Notes: generated by a model not told the origin, from the sequence alone. Shown: positions 43,720-53,203, numbered from the stretch's first letter. The stretch: DNA of 64,000 nt from Isosphaeraceae bacterium (GCA_026004735.1 BPJS01000001.1:2108001-2172000), one strand, 5' to 3'. A program made the numbers and translations.

Positions 43720-45174
43720 TCAGGCAAGGATTGGGCGGATCACCCGTCCGTGGTCCAGGTCGAGCCGTTTGTATCCGGGCACCTCGAGACGCCGCGAATC
43801 CAGCCCGAGCTGGTGCAGCACTGTGGCATGGATGTCGGTGACGTAGTGGCGATCCTCGACGGCGTGATGGCCGAGTTCGTCGGTTGCCCCGTGGACAACC
43901 CCGCCCCGGATCCCACCTCCGGCCATCCAAACCGAGAAGCCAAACGGGTGGTGATCGCGGCCGTCGCCACCCTGGGCGCCTGGCGTGCGACCAAACTCCG
44001 TGGCCCAGACGACGATCGTCTCCTCGAGCAGACCTCGGCGCTTCAGGTCGCGGAGCAGTCCGGCGATCGGGCGGTCCACCTGGGCGCAGGTCCGGGCATG
44101 GTTCACCTTTAACGCGCCATGGGCATCCCAGGCGCCGGCCCCTCCGTCGGAGCCATGAAAGACCTGGACAAATCGGACTCCCCGCTCCACCAGCCGCCGC
44201 GCTGCCAAGCAGAGCTGGCCGAAGGGACGCGTGGCGTCGTCGTCGAGACCGTAGAGCGAGCGCGTGGCTGCCGACTCCGAGTCAAACGTCACGACCTCGG
44301 GAACGGCGAGCTGCATTCGTGCCGCTAGCTCGTAGGACTGGATCCGCGCGCGGAGCGCGGCATCTTGGGGTCGGCGTTCGGCCGCTAGCCGATTCAAGCG
44401 CCCGATGAATTCAAACTGGGCCGCCTGCTCCTCACGATAGACCGAGCGATCCGGGGTCGCAAACGGAAGCGGCTGCTTGGGATCGACCTCCAAAACCACT
44501 CCGTCGTGCTCGGGGCCGAGATAACTGGCGCCGTGGCCGTTCATCCCTCCGCAGCAATCGGCGATCGGCTGGCCCAGGACCACAAACTGCGGCAGGTTCT
44601 CGTTGAGCGTCCCGAGGCCGTAGTGAATCCAGGAGCCGATCGTGGGAAACGGACCCTCCAGCGCATGGCGCCCGGTATGAAACTGAAGCTGCGCTCCGTG
44701 GTCGTTGTCGGTGGTCCACATCGAGCGGATGATCGCCAGATCATCCACACACTCCCCTACGTGGGGCCACCAATCCGAGACCTCGATCCCCGCCTGGCCA
44801 CGCTTCCTGAAGCCAACCTGCGGAGCGAACAACGTCGGCTGAACCTTATGATTGCCCTCCAGGAATTCCCGGAGATTCTTCTTACCGTAAGGGCTATCCA
44901 AGATTGAGCCATACGGAGAGTCGGTATAGCTCTTGCCGGAGTATTTGATCAGCTCGGGTTTGGGGTCGAAACTCTCCAGGTGGCTGACACCGCCCACCAT
45001 GAAGAGCCAGATGACCGAACGGGCTTTGGGAGGAAAATGCGGACTCCCGTCCGGCGGCGACCAGGGTTGCCCATCGATGGTCCGACCGATGCCGTCTCGA
45101 TGCAGCATGGCTCCGAGAGCCAAGCCGGCGAAGCCCATTCCCAGGTCGGCGAGGAAGCCACGGCGATGAATCAT
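43720..45174 (-). CDS. DUF1501 planctomycete Tat-exported protein
   Basis: A 484-residue DUF1501 protein. A twin-arginine signal (HRRGFLADLGMGFAGLALGAML) is followed by SVIWLFMVGGVSHLESFDPKPEL, YLGPEHDGVV and GLLEETIVVWATEFGRTPGAQGGDGRDHHPFGFSVWMAGGGIRGG, the sulfatase/alkaline-phosphatase-like C-terminal block. Role unknown; paired nearly always with a PSD1-type protein as here. ATG 45174 follows GAGAGG; an earlier in-frame ATG (45237) overlaps the upstream gene and would bury the Tat signal. Confidence 0.9.
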   Translation of the reverse strand: MIHRRGFLADLGMGFAGLALGAMLHRDGIGRTIDGQPWSPPDGSPHFPPKARSVIWLFMVGGVSHLESFDPKPELIKYSGKSYTDSPYGSILDSPYGKKNLREFLEGNHKVQPTLFAPQVGFRKRGQAGIEVSDWWPHVGECVDDLAIIRSMWTTDNDHGAQLQFHTGRHALEGPFPTIGSWIHYGLGTLNENLPQFVVLGQPIADCCGGMNGHGASYLGPEHDGVVLEVDPKQPLPFATPDRSVYREEQAAQFEFIGRLNRLAAERRPQDAALRARIQSYELAARMQLAVPEVVTFDSESAATRSLYGLDDDATRPFGQLCLAARRLVERGVRFVQVFHGSDGGAGAWDAHGALKVNHARTCAQVDRPIAGLLRDLKRRGLLEETIVVWATEFGRTPGAQGGDGRDHHPFGFSVWMAGGGIRGGVVHGATDELGHHAVEDRHYVTDIHATVLHQLGLDSRRLEVPGYKRLDLDHGRVIRPILA

Positions 45175-45214
45175 GGATCGGGGCCTCTCGGCGCGGTTCG
45201 CCTTGCGGCGAACC

Positions 45215-47884
45215 TCAGCGGATCGTGACGAAGTCATGATGGTTAAAGAGAACGAGAATCAGATTTTCTCGCGCCCGTTGTCTGGGATCGGGCGAAGGCG
45301 GCACCGCGGGTTGTGCGCCCTCGGTAAAGCCAGAGAGGGACGACGGGTCGGCCAGCCGTTGGGCCTGCTCCCTCAAAAAACTCTGGCAGGCGGCATCCTC
45401 CGCCCCAGTGGGCGCCCGACCCAGCACTTGGTCGAACGCTCGGGAGATGAACTCGCGGTCGTCATCGCCAACCTTTTCTGTCAGGCGGCCAGCGAGCCGC
45501 CGCGACTCGCCCAGCGCCAGCGTGCTATTGATCAGTGCAAGGGCCTGCTGGGGCATGATGCTCACGTCGCGGCGATAACACGACGTGACGTTCGCCGAGT
45601 CGAACAGCCTCAGAAACGTCACCCGCTTCTCCTTGGCATGCCGGAAATAAAGGCTGCGTCGCCGGTTGGTCAGTCCCAGGGCCGGATCGAGGTCCGGGCC
45701 GCCCAGGGTCTGGTCCAGCTCGCCGGAAGCCCAGAGCAGATTGTCCCGGACTAGCTCCGCTTCGAGCCGCCGTGGATTCATCCGCCAGTAGGTCGCGTTG
45801 GTCGGATCGAGCCGCTCGGCGGCCGTATCGGCGTGGTCCGAGGCCATCCGATAAGTTGCGCTGGTAACAATGAGCCGATGCAGGTGCTTCAGACTCCAGC
45901 CGTGTTCAACGAACTCGACGGCCAGCCAGTCGAGCAACTCGGGGTGGGTGGGTCGCGAGCCGCTCATGCCCAGGTTGAAGACGGTCTCCACGAGCGGCTT
46001 GCCGAAATGACGAGCCCAGACATGATTGACGGCGACGCGAGCCGTCAGCGGGTTGTTCCGGTCGGTCACCCACCGAGCCAGAGCTGTCCGACGGCCCGTG
46101 CTGGTTGCCGGATACACGGGCGCGATCGGCGTGTACTCGGCCGAGGTCTTGGACAGGGCGACGCGCGCCGCCTCGCGGGCCTGATGCGCGGCTTCCAACT
46201 GCTTATTCAACGGGTCCAGTTCCTTGCGGGCTTCCTCTGACCCGGCCGAAGCCTCCGCCTCAAGCCGCGAACGCTTCAAGGCCAGTCGCAGAGACTCGGC
46301 CTCAGCGCGGAGAAATTTGGCGCGTCGCTCCAACTCGGAGGCCCGATAGCTCTCGATCTCGGCGCGCTTGGAATCCGGGACCGAGCCGTAGCGTGCATCG
46401 TCCGCGGCGATCCGCGCTTCGAGCGCCTCGCGCTCAGCAATCGCGGCGGTCCAGTCGGCCAAGGCGCGATCACGATCCTCCTGAAGCCGGACGGCATCGG
46501 CCGATCCTGGACGCGCTTCGACATATCTCAAAAGGATACGTTGAAGCCGGTCATGGGCCGCACGGACAGCCTCCTGGGCTTGCGAACGTAAATCGGAGCG
46601 CACCTCGGGTACGAGTCCGAGCACATAGGCTCGCGGCGGCAAGGCGATGGGCTCCGGTTCCGGTAGGGAGCCCAGGAACGCGGGCACCGCGGGTTTAAGG
46701 GGGTGCTCTTTGTCGGGTTCCTTTTCGTCGCCGCGATGAAACAGATACGTCGGGGCGTCGGCCTTCGCGTCGTAGACGCGTACTAGGCCGTCCTTGGGTT
46801 GGAACGGCTGGCCCGGCGGAGGATCGGTCCGTACGTCGTGCGGCTCGAAGATCGCCCGAAGGCGGTAATAATCGACCTGGGAGATCGGATCATATTTATG
46901 GTCGTGGCAGCGAGCGCAATTGAACGTCAGGCCGAGGAATGCCTTGCCGGTGTGTTCAATCGTCAGGTCGAGCCAGACGTTGCGATTGAACTTGTACCAG
47001 TTTCGGACCAGGTAGCCCGTCGCACGCAAAGTCGAGGGGTCGTCCGGGGCGAGTTCGTCGCCGGCGAGCATCTCGGCGAGCATGCGGTCGTAGGGTTTGT
47101 CGGCGTTGAGCGACTCGATCAGCCAATCGCGCCAGCGCCAGATATGCGGCTGGCTCTCGCGCACTTCCTGGCCAAAGCCGTCCCAGTCGCTGTATCGCCA
47201 GATATCGAGCCAATGGCGCCCCCAGCGTTCACCGTAGGCCGGGCTGGCCAGTAATTGTTCGACGGCCTGCTCGTACGCATCCGGCGACGGGTCCGACTCA
47301 AAGGCGCGAACGGCCTCGGGCGTGGGCGCCAAACCGGTCAAGTCCATGCTGACACGGCGGAGCAGCGTGGCCCGGTCAGCCTCCGGCGCTGGGCTTAAGC
47401 CTTGCGCATCCCGGGCTGCGGCGATCCAATGGTCCACCGGATTGCGTACCCAGGCCAGATCCGCGACGGCCGGCAGCGCCGCCTTGACCGGGGGACGAAA
47501 TGCCCAGTGCGTCCGGGGGTCCTCCTGCGGCGCCTCGTCCTCAGGAGCCTCCGCCCCGGCCGCGATCCAGGCGCGCAGGGTCTCGACCTCTCCGGCCGAC
47601 AACGGCTCCCCCTCGGGCGGCATCCGGATCGGCCCCTCACCGCCGACAACCTCCAGCAGGTAACTCTCCTCCGGCCGACCCGGTTCGATGGCCGGCCCAC
47701 TATCGCCCCCGACACGCAAGCCGGCCGCTGTATCGAGCCGCAGGCCGGACTTTTGCTGGAGCGCCCCGTGACAGGCCACGCACCGCCTCGCCAGGATCGG
47801 CTTGACCTCACGCACGTAGTCCGGCCCCTCAGCGGCCCCTGAGACCGCCACCAACAGAATCCCCAAAGACTGCGCGAGATTCAT
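45215..47884 (-). CDS. PSD1-type protein: cytochrome c, DUF1549 and DUF1553
   Basis: An 889-residue exported planctomycete protein. After a signal peptide (LGILLVAVSGAAEG), a haem-c-like CVACH motif lies at residues 35-39 (YVREVKPILARRCVACHG). DUF1549 contains the second CARCHDHKYDPI motif and RWGRHWLDIWRYSD; a Glu/Arg/Ala-rich helical segment leads to DUF1553 (RRTALARWVTDRNNPLTARVAVNHVWARHFGK ... DVSIMPQQALALINS). Its stop (45215) lies just upstream of the DUF1501 start at 45174. Function is not established; proposals involve extracytoplasmic electron transfer or polysaccharide degradation. Confidence 0.92.
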   Translation of the reverse strand: MNLAQSLGILLVAVSGAAEGPDYVREVKPILARRCVACHGALQQKSGLRLDTAAGLRVGGDSGPAIEPGRPEESYLLEVVGGEGPIRMPPEGEPLSAGEVETLRAWIAAGAEAPEDEAPQEDPRTHWAFRPPVKAALPAVADLAWVRNPVDHWIAAARDAQGLSPAPEADRATLLRRVSMDLTGLAPTPEAVRAFESDPSPDAYEQAVEQLLASPAYGERWGRHWLDIWRYSDWDGFGQEVRESQPHIWRWRDWLIESLNADKPYDRMLAEMLAGDELAPDDPSTLRATGYLVRNWYKFNRNVWLDLTIEHTGKAFLGLTFNCARCHDHKYDPISQVDYYRLRAIFEPHDVRTDPPPGQPFQPKDGLVRVYDAKADAPTYLFHRGDEKEPDKEHPLKPAVPAFLGSLPEPEPIALPPRAYVLGLVPEVRSDLRSQAQEAVRAAHDRLQRILLRYVEARPGSADAVRLQEDRDRALADWTAAIAEREALEARIAADDARYGSVPDSKRAEIESYRASELERRAKFLRAEAESLRLALKRSRLEAEASAGSEEARKELDPLNKQLEAAHQAREAARVALSKTSAEYTPIAPVYPATSTGRRTALARWVTDRNNPLTARVAVNHVWARHFGKPLVETVFNLGMSGSRPTHPELLDWLAVEFVEHGWSLKHLHRLIVTSATYRMASDHADTAAERLDPTNATYWRMNPRRLEAELVRDNLLWASGELDQTLGGPDLDPALGLTNRRRSLYFRHAKEKRVTFLRLFDSANVTSCYRRDVSIMPQQALALINSTLALGESRRLAGRLTEKVGDDDREFISRAFDQVLGRAPTGAEDAACQSFLREQAQRLADPSSLSGFTEGAQPAVPPSPDPRQRARENLILVLFNHHDFVTIR

Positions 47885-48013
47885 CGAGCCGGCTCTCAAA
47901 ACCGCCCCAGAGAGACGCCAAACACTTGTTTAAACTATCGGACGCCCGTCTCCGAGGCAATCGTTTCTCGGGTTCGGTTGCGGTCCGCGCTCGACCGGTC
48001 CGCGTCTTGTGCC

Positions 48014-51000
48014 TCAGGAGCTGTGTTTGTGGGGCTGGCTGGGGGTGGTCGAGCGATTTTCGGGGCCGTCGAGTTCGCCGGAGGAGTAAGTCGGGGCCGA
48101 CGGAGCCGGGCGGGCTTGGATTCTCCCAGATAGCTGGCTCTGGATCGAGTCGAGCCAGGCCTGGTCGGGCAGTTGGTAAGGCCGGAACTTTTCGAGGGTC
48201 CCGCGATCCTCGCTCGCGAACAGGGCGCGATGGGGTCCGAGGCGATTGGCCAGCGGCGTGTCGAGGAGGTTGGTTGAGTCGTTGGCCGACATCTGGAACA
48301 GGACCCGCATTTCAAACTCACGCAGGCTTGAGCGGTCGAAGACGCGTTGCAGGTTGTTCAGCGTATCGGACCAGATGATCAGGTGGATCCCAAGAGCCGG
48401 ACCCTCGCGGAGCAGCTCGGCGAGTTGCTCGCCTCGGTGTGTCTGGTCGGCGCGGCCGAAGGAGAAGTCATCGCTGCGGCGGAGTTGGCGGAAGCGAGAG
48501 GCGTCGAAGAGGAAGACGAACCACGAGTTGCGGACCAGGGGGTGGGATTGGCGGCGGGCCAGCTCGTCGGCCAGTTGCTGGAGGATCGAGTCGACCTGGC
48601 TGGGGCCTCCGAGCAGGCTGGGATGGGGCACACACGCAGCGATTCTACGCAGACGAGCTTCGTCGGGGTGGTCTTCAGGCGTGGCATCGAGGATGGCGAA
48701 TGAGGCCGCCTCGGGAGGGAGTTGGGCGGCCAGGCTGAGCAAGGCGGCGGCGAAGATGCCGCGTGCGGCATCGGCATCCTGGCCGACCAGCAAGAGGTTG
48801 TGGCCGCCCTGGCGGCGAAAGACGGCCGCGGTTGGATCCTTGATCGCCACGGCTTCGCCGAGCCAGGCCAGCGGGGCGCGGGGAGGCGGTTCGGGCCAGG
48901 TGTCCGCGTCCAGCAGGGCGCGGAGCGAGGCCAGGCGACGGATGTCGGAAGGAACGTTGCCCTCGAAGACGATCCGGGGCCGGGCCGGACGAGCGCCCTG
49001 CGCGGCGTCGAACTGGCGGAGCCGCTCTAGATATTCAGCGCGCTGGGACTCGGGGAGCCAGACGACCTGGAAGACGTGATTCCCCTCGACCATGCCGTTG
49101 GCGTCGTTGTAGATCGCCTCGCCGGGACGTGTCAGCAGCCGGGCCGCGGCGTTTTCCTCGCTCAGAATCAGGTGGGCATCGGATTCACTGCATTGCAGAG
49201 CGATCCGGACTCCCATCTGGCCCAGCGTGCTCCGCGCCAGGCTGAACGCGCCGCCCAGCGTCTGCGAGCCGAGCAAGACGTGGATTCCGAAGGCGCGGCC
49301 TTGGCGGACCAGTCGATCAAGCAGCAAGGCCGCTTCCTGAGCCAGCCGATCGTCGTCAACGAAAAATTCCTGAAACTCATCAACGATCAGGAGGACGCGG
49401 GGAAGGGGGGGAGCCTGGGGAATCGCACGATACGCAGCCAGGTCCGGCACATTGTGCGCGCGAAACAGCTCCCCGCGACGTCGCAGCTCTTCGTCGAGCC
49501 GCTGGAGCACGCTGACCCCGAACTCCCGCTCGCTCTCGATGGCGATCACACGCGCGTGGGGTAGTTCGTGCTCGGCGTAGGTTTTGAACTCGACGCCTTT
49601 CTTGAAGTCGATCAAGTAGAACTCGAGCTGGTCGGGTCCGTAGATCAGGGCGGCGTTGGTAATCAGGGCGTGCAGCAGAGTCGATTTCCCCGACCCGGTG
49701 CGGCCCGCGATGAGGGCGTGTTGCGAGGTGCCGCGGCCGAGCTGAAGGGCCTGGAGCCTGGTAGCGCCCGAGCGGCCCAGCGGGACGTCAATCCCCTCGC
49801 GGGTATCGCCGGTCCACCACCGTTCGGTGGGCGGCGCGACGACGTCGAAGGGAACCTCGACCCGGCCCGCGCGGCGCGCAGCCTCGCCGAAGCGATGCAG
49901 AATCGGCGTCAGCCGCTCGTCGGGCGGCGGCCGGTCCGGTGTAAACGCAAAGGACGCAAACCGCGGATGATCCCAGACGAACCGAGATTCGTCCGCACGC
50001 CAGACCAGCCGCTGCGCCTGCTGGGACAACTCGGCGACCGAGATCGTCCGCGGTAACGGCTGGTCCTCGTCAACCAGAATCAGCAGATGAACCCCGCACC
50101 GCGAACCACCTGCGGCGATGCTGGCCAGCCGCTGGGCCGACGACTCGTGAAATCCCGCGGGAAAGTGGGAGATGACTAGAACACGGTAAGGCTCGGCCAC
50201 GACTCCCGCGTCGCGGTTGTATTCCTCCAGGTTCGCGTATTCATTTCTCAAGAACTGCTGAATCACATGCTCCATGTGCAGCGAGAGATCCGCCAGCCGC
50301 TGTTCGATCTGTTGCGGCTCAGTCCAGATCCGGCTGGTGACCAGCAGCTCGGAGTAGTCGGCCAGGTGCATGAAGGCCGCGAAGTGACGCCCCAGACCGA
50401 CCGGGTCGATCAGCGTAAACCGAACCTTGCCCGGCGGCAGGCTGGTCAGCCAACGCAGCATCGTACCCTGGAGCACCGCCACTCCCTCTTCCTTGCCGGC
50501 TCCCCCGGCACGGACGACCAGCGATGCGCGGTCGGGAAAGGTCAGCAGGGCCGGTAGCTCCCAGCCACCGCGAGCCGTTTCCTGGAGCCGCTCATCCCGG
50601 GAGATTCCGTGAGGGACCAAACGCGGGTCGATCCGCACGGTTCCAAACCGGATGGCCGGCGGAACATCTTCGGGCAACGGAGGGACTTCAGCCGGCTGCT
50701 CCCAGTCCCAGGAGCGGGCCTGGACCTCGGCGACGACCCGAGCGGCCAGTGTGTCGAGCCGCTCCAGACCGCCGGTCCAGGTGGCGACCAGTTCGTCCCA
50801 GTCCTGCCCGCGTCGGGCTTCAGCCTCGGCGTGGTGGGTGCGGAGCTGATGCTCGATGCGCTGGGTTTCTTGCTCGAACCAGCGCTGCAACTGATCTTTT
50901 CGTTGGGTCAGTTCGCGGGTCCGCTGCTCCGTGGCCTGGGCCTTGACCTGTTCAGCCCGCTCGATCCGCTGGCGCGCGGATGCTTCGAGTTCCGCGAGGC

Positions 51001-52030
51001 CCGCGTCGCGGGCTGCCTCGGCGGCCTGCACCCGCTGTCGGACTCTTTCCTCCAACTCGCGGATTTCCTGGTCTCGTTTCTGGCGTAGCCGTTCGATTCG
51101 TTCCTGGCTGATTCGCCGGTTCTCGGCGATCGACGCCGTCAATTGGCCGCGGAGCTGGATCCGATCCCGGTCGAGCTGGGGGATGGCCGCCCGGAGAGCC
51201 CGACGCGCCCGCCCGCGCAGGAGTATAGCGGCCAGAGCAACCACTCCGAGCGCGCCTCCCACCGCGGCGCCGGCACCCGCCGGCCAGCCCAGAAACCAGA
51301 GGGCCGGTCCGATCAAGACAACGAGCGCCGCAGCCCCGAGCACGGCCAGCCCCGACCAGTCCACGATTTTGGGCAACCGCATCGCCTCGATGGCCAGCCA
51401 ACGTTGCTGGGCCACTGCCAACGCGGCGCGGAGATCCTCCAAGTCGGCTGGTCCGGGTGGAGGAACCGGTTCCGGCTCCGGAAATGGGCCAAAACCTCGA
51501 AGCCGGTCCCGCTGGGCCAACGCCGCCGCGTCGAGCGCGTCGAGTTCCTCAAGCTCTGTCACCAATGCCTTATCGAGGCTCTCGAACCGCTCGCGTTCGG
51601 CCCGCTCCGACGATTCGAAGAGTGTTTCGGCCTCCCAACGTCCCTGTTCGCGTGCCGAGCGGGCCTCCTCGATCGCCTGCTGAGTTTGACGAATCAGTTC
51701 CTCTTTGCGTGCCTTGAGGTCGGCCTGCGCTGTCTGAATCGCCTGCGAGCAGGCCGCGGTCAGGTCGCGGAGCGACGCTTCGGCGAATTGCTCGATCGCG
51801 ACCTGTTCGGACTGGAATCGCGACCGCGCGGCAGCCATCTGTTGGCGATACTCGGCTTCCGCCGCACGGATTCTGCTGGCGTAGCGTCGATCTCGTTCCT
51901 GCTCGAGCCGGTCCCGTTCGGCAGCAAGCCGCGAGAATTCCGGCGGTATCTGCTCGGGGAGTTGATACCAGGCCGGGTCGCGGTCGCGGGGGGGTGCGGT
52001 CGGTTCGACTGGCTTGGTGTCCTGGTTCAT
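48014..52030 (-). CDS. ESX/T7SS-like FtsK/EccC ATPase with coiled-coil N-terminus
   Basis: A 1338-residue putative secretion ATPase. Residues 30-175 and 285-410 are long charged coiled coils flanking two transmembrane segments (224-272). Then three FtsK/SpoIIIE-like modules: the first (about 470-740) lacks a clear Walker A; the second has Walker A GRTGSGKS (776-783) and Walker B LLIVDEF (880-886); the third (about 1060-1310) retains LLLVGQDADAAR in place of Walker A. One active and two degenerate ATPase modules resemble EccC/EssC, whose N-terminus however has other domains. Its ATG directly abuts the stop (TAG) of the small helical gene, and a WXG100-like gene starts the operon. Confidence 0.85.
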   Translation of the reverse strand: MNQDTKPVEPTAPPRDRDPAWYQLPEQIPPEFSRLAAERDRLEQERDRRYASRIRAAEAEYRQQMAAARSRFQSEQVAIEQFAEASLRDLTAACSQAIQTAQADLKARKEELIRQTQQAIEEARSAREQGRWEAETLFESSERAERERFESLDKALVTELEELDALDAAALAQRDRLRGFGPFPEPEPVPPPGPADLEDLRAALAVAQQRWLAIEAMRLPKIVDWSGLAVLGAAALVVLIGPALWFLGWPAGAGAAVGGALGVVALAAILLRGRARRALRAAIPQLDRDRIQLRGQLTASIAENRRISQERIERLRQKRDQEIRELEERVRQRVQAAEAARDAGLAELEASARQRIERAEQVKAQATEQRTRELTQRKDQLQRWFEQETQRIEHQLRTHHAEAEARRGQDWDELVATWTGGLERLDTLAARVVAEVQARSWDWEQPAEVPPLPEDVPPAIRFGTVRIDPRLVPHGISRDERLQETARGGWELPALLTFPDRASLVVRAGGAGKEEGVAVLQGTMLRWLTSLPPGKVRFTLIDPVGLGRHFAAFMHLADYSELLVTSRIWTEPQQIEQRLADLSLHMEHVIQQFLRNEYANLEEYNRDAGVVAEPYRVLVISHFPAGFHESSAQRLASIAAGGSRCGVHLLILVDEDQPLPRTISVAELSQQAQRLVWRADESRFVWDHPRFASFAFTPDRPPPDERLTPILHRFGEAARRAGRVEVPFDVVAPPTERWWTGDTREGIDVPLGRSGATRLQALQLGRGTSQHALIAGRTGSGKSTLLHALITNAALIYGPDQLEFYLIDFKKGVEFKTYAEHELPHARVIAIESEREFGVSVLQRLDEELRRRGELFRAHNVPDLAAYRAIPQAPPLPRVLLIVDEFQEFFVDDDRLAQEAALLLDRLVRQGRAFGIHVLLGSQTLGGAFSLARSTLGQMGVRIALQCSESDAHLILSEENAAARLLTRPGEAIYNDANGMVEGNHVFQVVWLPESQRAEYLERLRQFDAAQGARPARPRIVFEGNVPSDIRRLASLRALLDADTWPEPPPRAPLAWLGEAVAIKDPTAAVFRRQGGHNLLLVGQDADAARGIFAAALLSLAAQLPPEAASFAILDATPEDHPDEARLRRIAACVPHPSLLGGPSQVDSILQQLADELARRQSHPLVRNSWFVFLFDASRFRQLRRSDDFSFGRADQTHRGEQLAELLREGPALGIHLIIWSDTLNNLQRVFDRSSLREFEMRVLFQMSANDSTNLLDTPLANRLGPHRALFASEDRGTLEKFRPYQLPDQAWLDSIQSQLSGRIQARPAPSAPTYSSGELDGPENRSTTPSQPHKHSS

Positions 52031-52261
52031 CTACTCCCCGTCGCTCGTGTCGAAGCAATCGCGGTGGATGCGCGCCAGCAGGTCGGCCAGTTCATCCATC
52101 GCCCGCAGAGCGGTTTGGGCCTTCTCAAGCAGGGGCGTCAACTCGTGCTCTTGGATATCTTGCCGCACTTGGTCGCGCCATTCCGACTCGGTACCGTCCC
52201 ACACCTCGCGCAGCGTCTTGATCGCGTGCTTCAGTTTGGGAATCCCAGCGCCGAAATACAT
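52031..52261 (-). CDS. Small helical protein of the ESX-like operon
   Basis: A 76-residue acidic helical protein, MYFGAGIPKLKHAIKTLREVW at the start, then WDGTESEWRDQV and a second helix rich in Leu and Ala ending CFDTSDGE. The length, the helix-turn-helix layout and the W-x3-6-W-R-D pattern are like a second WXG-type partner, though the WXG sequence itself is not exact. GAGGG precedes the ATG; the gene begins 11 bases after the previous stop and ends one base before the ATPase ATG. Confidence 0.72.
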   Translation of the reverse strand: MYFGAGIPKLKHAIKTLREVWDGTESEWRDQVRQDIQEHELTPLLEKAQTALRAMDELADLLARIHRDCFDTSDGE

Positions 52262-52271
52262 GGACCAGCCC

Positions 52272-52838
52272 TCAGGACTCCGGCGTCGGGGTACTCTTGG
52301 TCGAGGCAGCGGGCGGGGGCGATTGGAGTGGCTGCGCAAGCTCGGCTGCATACTGCTCCAGCGCGGCGATCATCCGATCCAGCCGAGCGAGCGTGTGCCG
52401 AACGTCGCTCTCCAATGCATCCGAGAGCGGCTGGACGGCCGCGCGATACTGCTGGATGGCGTGCTGAAGCGGACCGACCCACTTCCGGACCCGCTCGAGC
52501 ATCTTCTCGGCCCGCTCGAGCCGGCGGGTCATGTCACGCACGTGCTCGCGAGGTTCGCTCAAGTTGGCCTCATTACCAAACATTTGTGAGGTCCGCTTGC
52601 GAAACAGCTCCGACTTGGCCTGCGCGAGCTGATCGCGGCACCGGTGGATCTCGGCTTGCCAGTACATCCTCCGTTCCTGGGTCAGCCAGCTCACGATCCG
52701 GGTGATTTCCATCTCCGTCGCGGCCAGCGCGTTCCGCACGTCCTCAGCAAAACGCCCGTAAGCCGCGTGCACATCCCGCAGCGGTTGGATCGCTCGAACG
52801 TCCACGGGGAGAGACATGGGCGCCAGTCCCGTCGTCAA
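52272..52838 (-). CDS. Helical/coiled-coil protein of the ESX-like operon
   Basis: A 188-residue mostly helical protein with heptads (EMEITRIVSWLTQERRMYWQ, RRLERAEKMLERVRKWV, DALESDVRHTLARLDRMIAALEQYAAEL) and a short Pro/Ser/Thr tail. Start ATG 52838 overlaps the WXG100 gene stop (ATGA); an in-frame ATG at 52817 is also possible. No known family recognised; by place it is a substrate, chaperone or adaptor of the ATPase. Confidence 0.75.
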   Translation of the reverse strand: MTTGLAPMSLPVDVRAIQPLRDVHAAYGRFAEDVRNALAATEMEITRIVSWLTQERRMYWQAEIHRCRDQLAQAKSELFRKRTSQMFGNEANLSEPREHVRDMTRRLERAEKMLERVRKWVGPLQHAIQQYRAAVQPLSDALESDVRHTLARLDRMIAALEQYAAELAQPLQSPPPAASTKSTPTPES

Positions 52839-53107
52839 CGCTGGCGGAGATACTCTTCAGCGCGTTCCGCCTTGCGAATCAGAAACGGAACATACTGCTC
52901 GGAGATCTCCAGAAATTTTCCGATCGTGGCCAGCGTTTTCTCGAACTCTTCGACAAATTTGTCATGCTCACGATCCCGCCACGACTGCGAGAGCGCACCC
53001 AGTTGACTCTGGAGACCGCCGCTCATCGTTTGAAGCTGGGCGTTGAACGACTTGAGCACCGATGCGAACCGCCGCAGCTCGGCCGGATCGACGTGGGCAT
53101 GCGACAT
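52835..53107 (-). CDS. WXG100-like protein (ESX substrate candidate)
   Basis: A 90-residue helical-hairpin protein. Two helices (about 8-40 and 48-85) are joined by a turn with SWRDREHDKFVEEFEKT, where W-R-D stands for the W-x-G of classical WXG100 proteins. Length, lack of Cys and position before an FtsK/EccC-like ATPase support a T7SS target. The RBS GAGAGGG (53116-53122) lies eight bases before the ATG; an earlier in-frame start is rejected as it adds a basic tail. Confidence 0.8.
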   Translation of the reverse strand: MSHAHVDPAELRRFASVLKSFNAQLQTMSGGLQSQLGALSQSWRDREHDKFVEEFEKTLATIGKFLEISEQYVPFLIRKAERAEEYLRQR

Positions 53108-53203
53108 TGAGAATACCCTCTCAGAGCGTATCTTCAGCCTAATGGATGGCTTGAACTCGGTAAAGCAACGATCCCGGCTGGTTCGAGACACGCTCGACGG
53201 CTC

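Noticed and set aside
48014-52030. Annotation of the large ATPase as chromosome-partitioning FtsK
   Set aside because: It lacks the FtsK gamma domain and four-helix N-terminal membrane part, and is co-transcribed with a WXG100-like gene.
51143-52705. 520-codon plus-strand open frame opposite the FtsK/EccC-like ATPase
   Set aside because: It is the antisense of a motif-bearing gene, of skewed Arg/Pro/Ser composition, with no domain; a by-product of high GC content.
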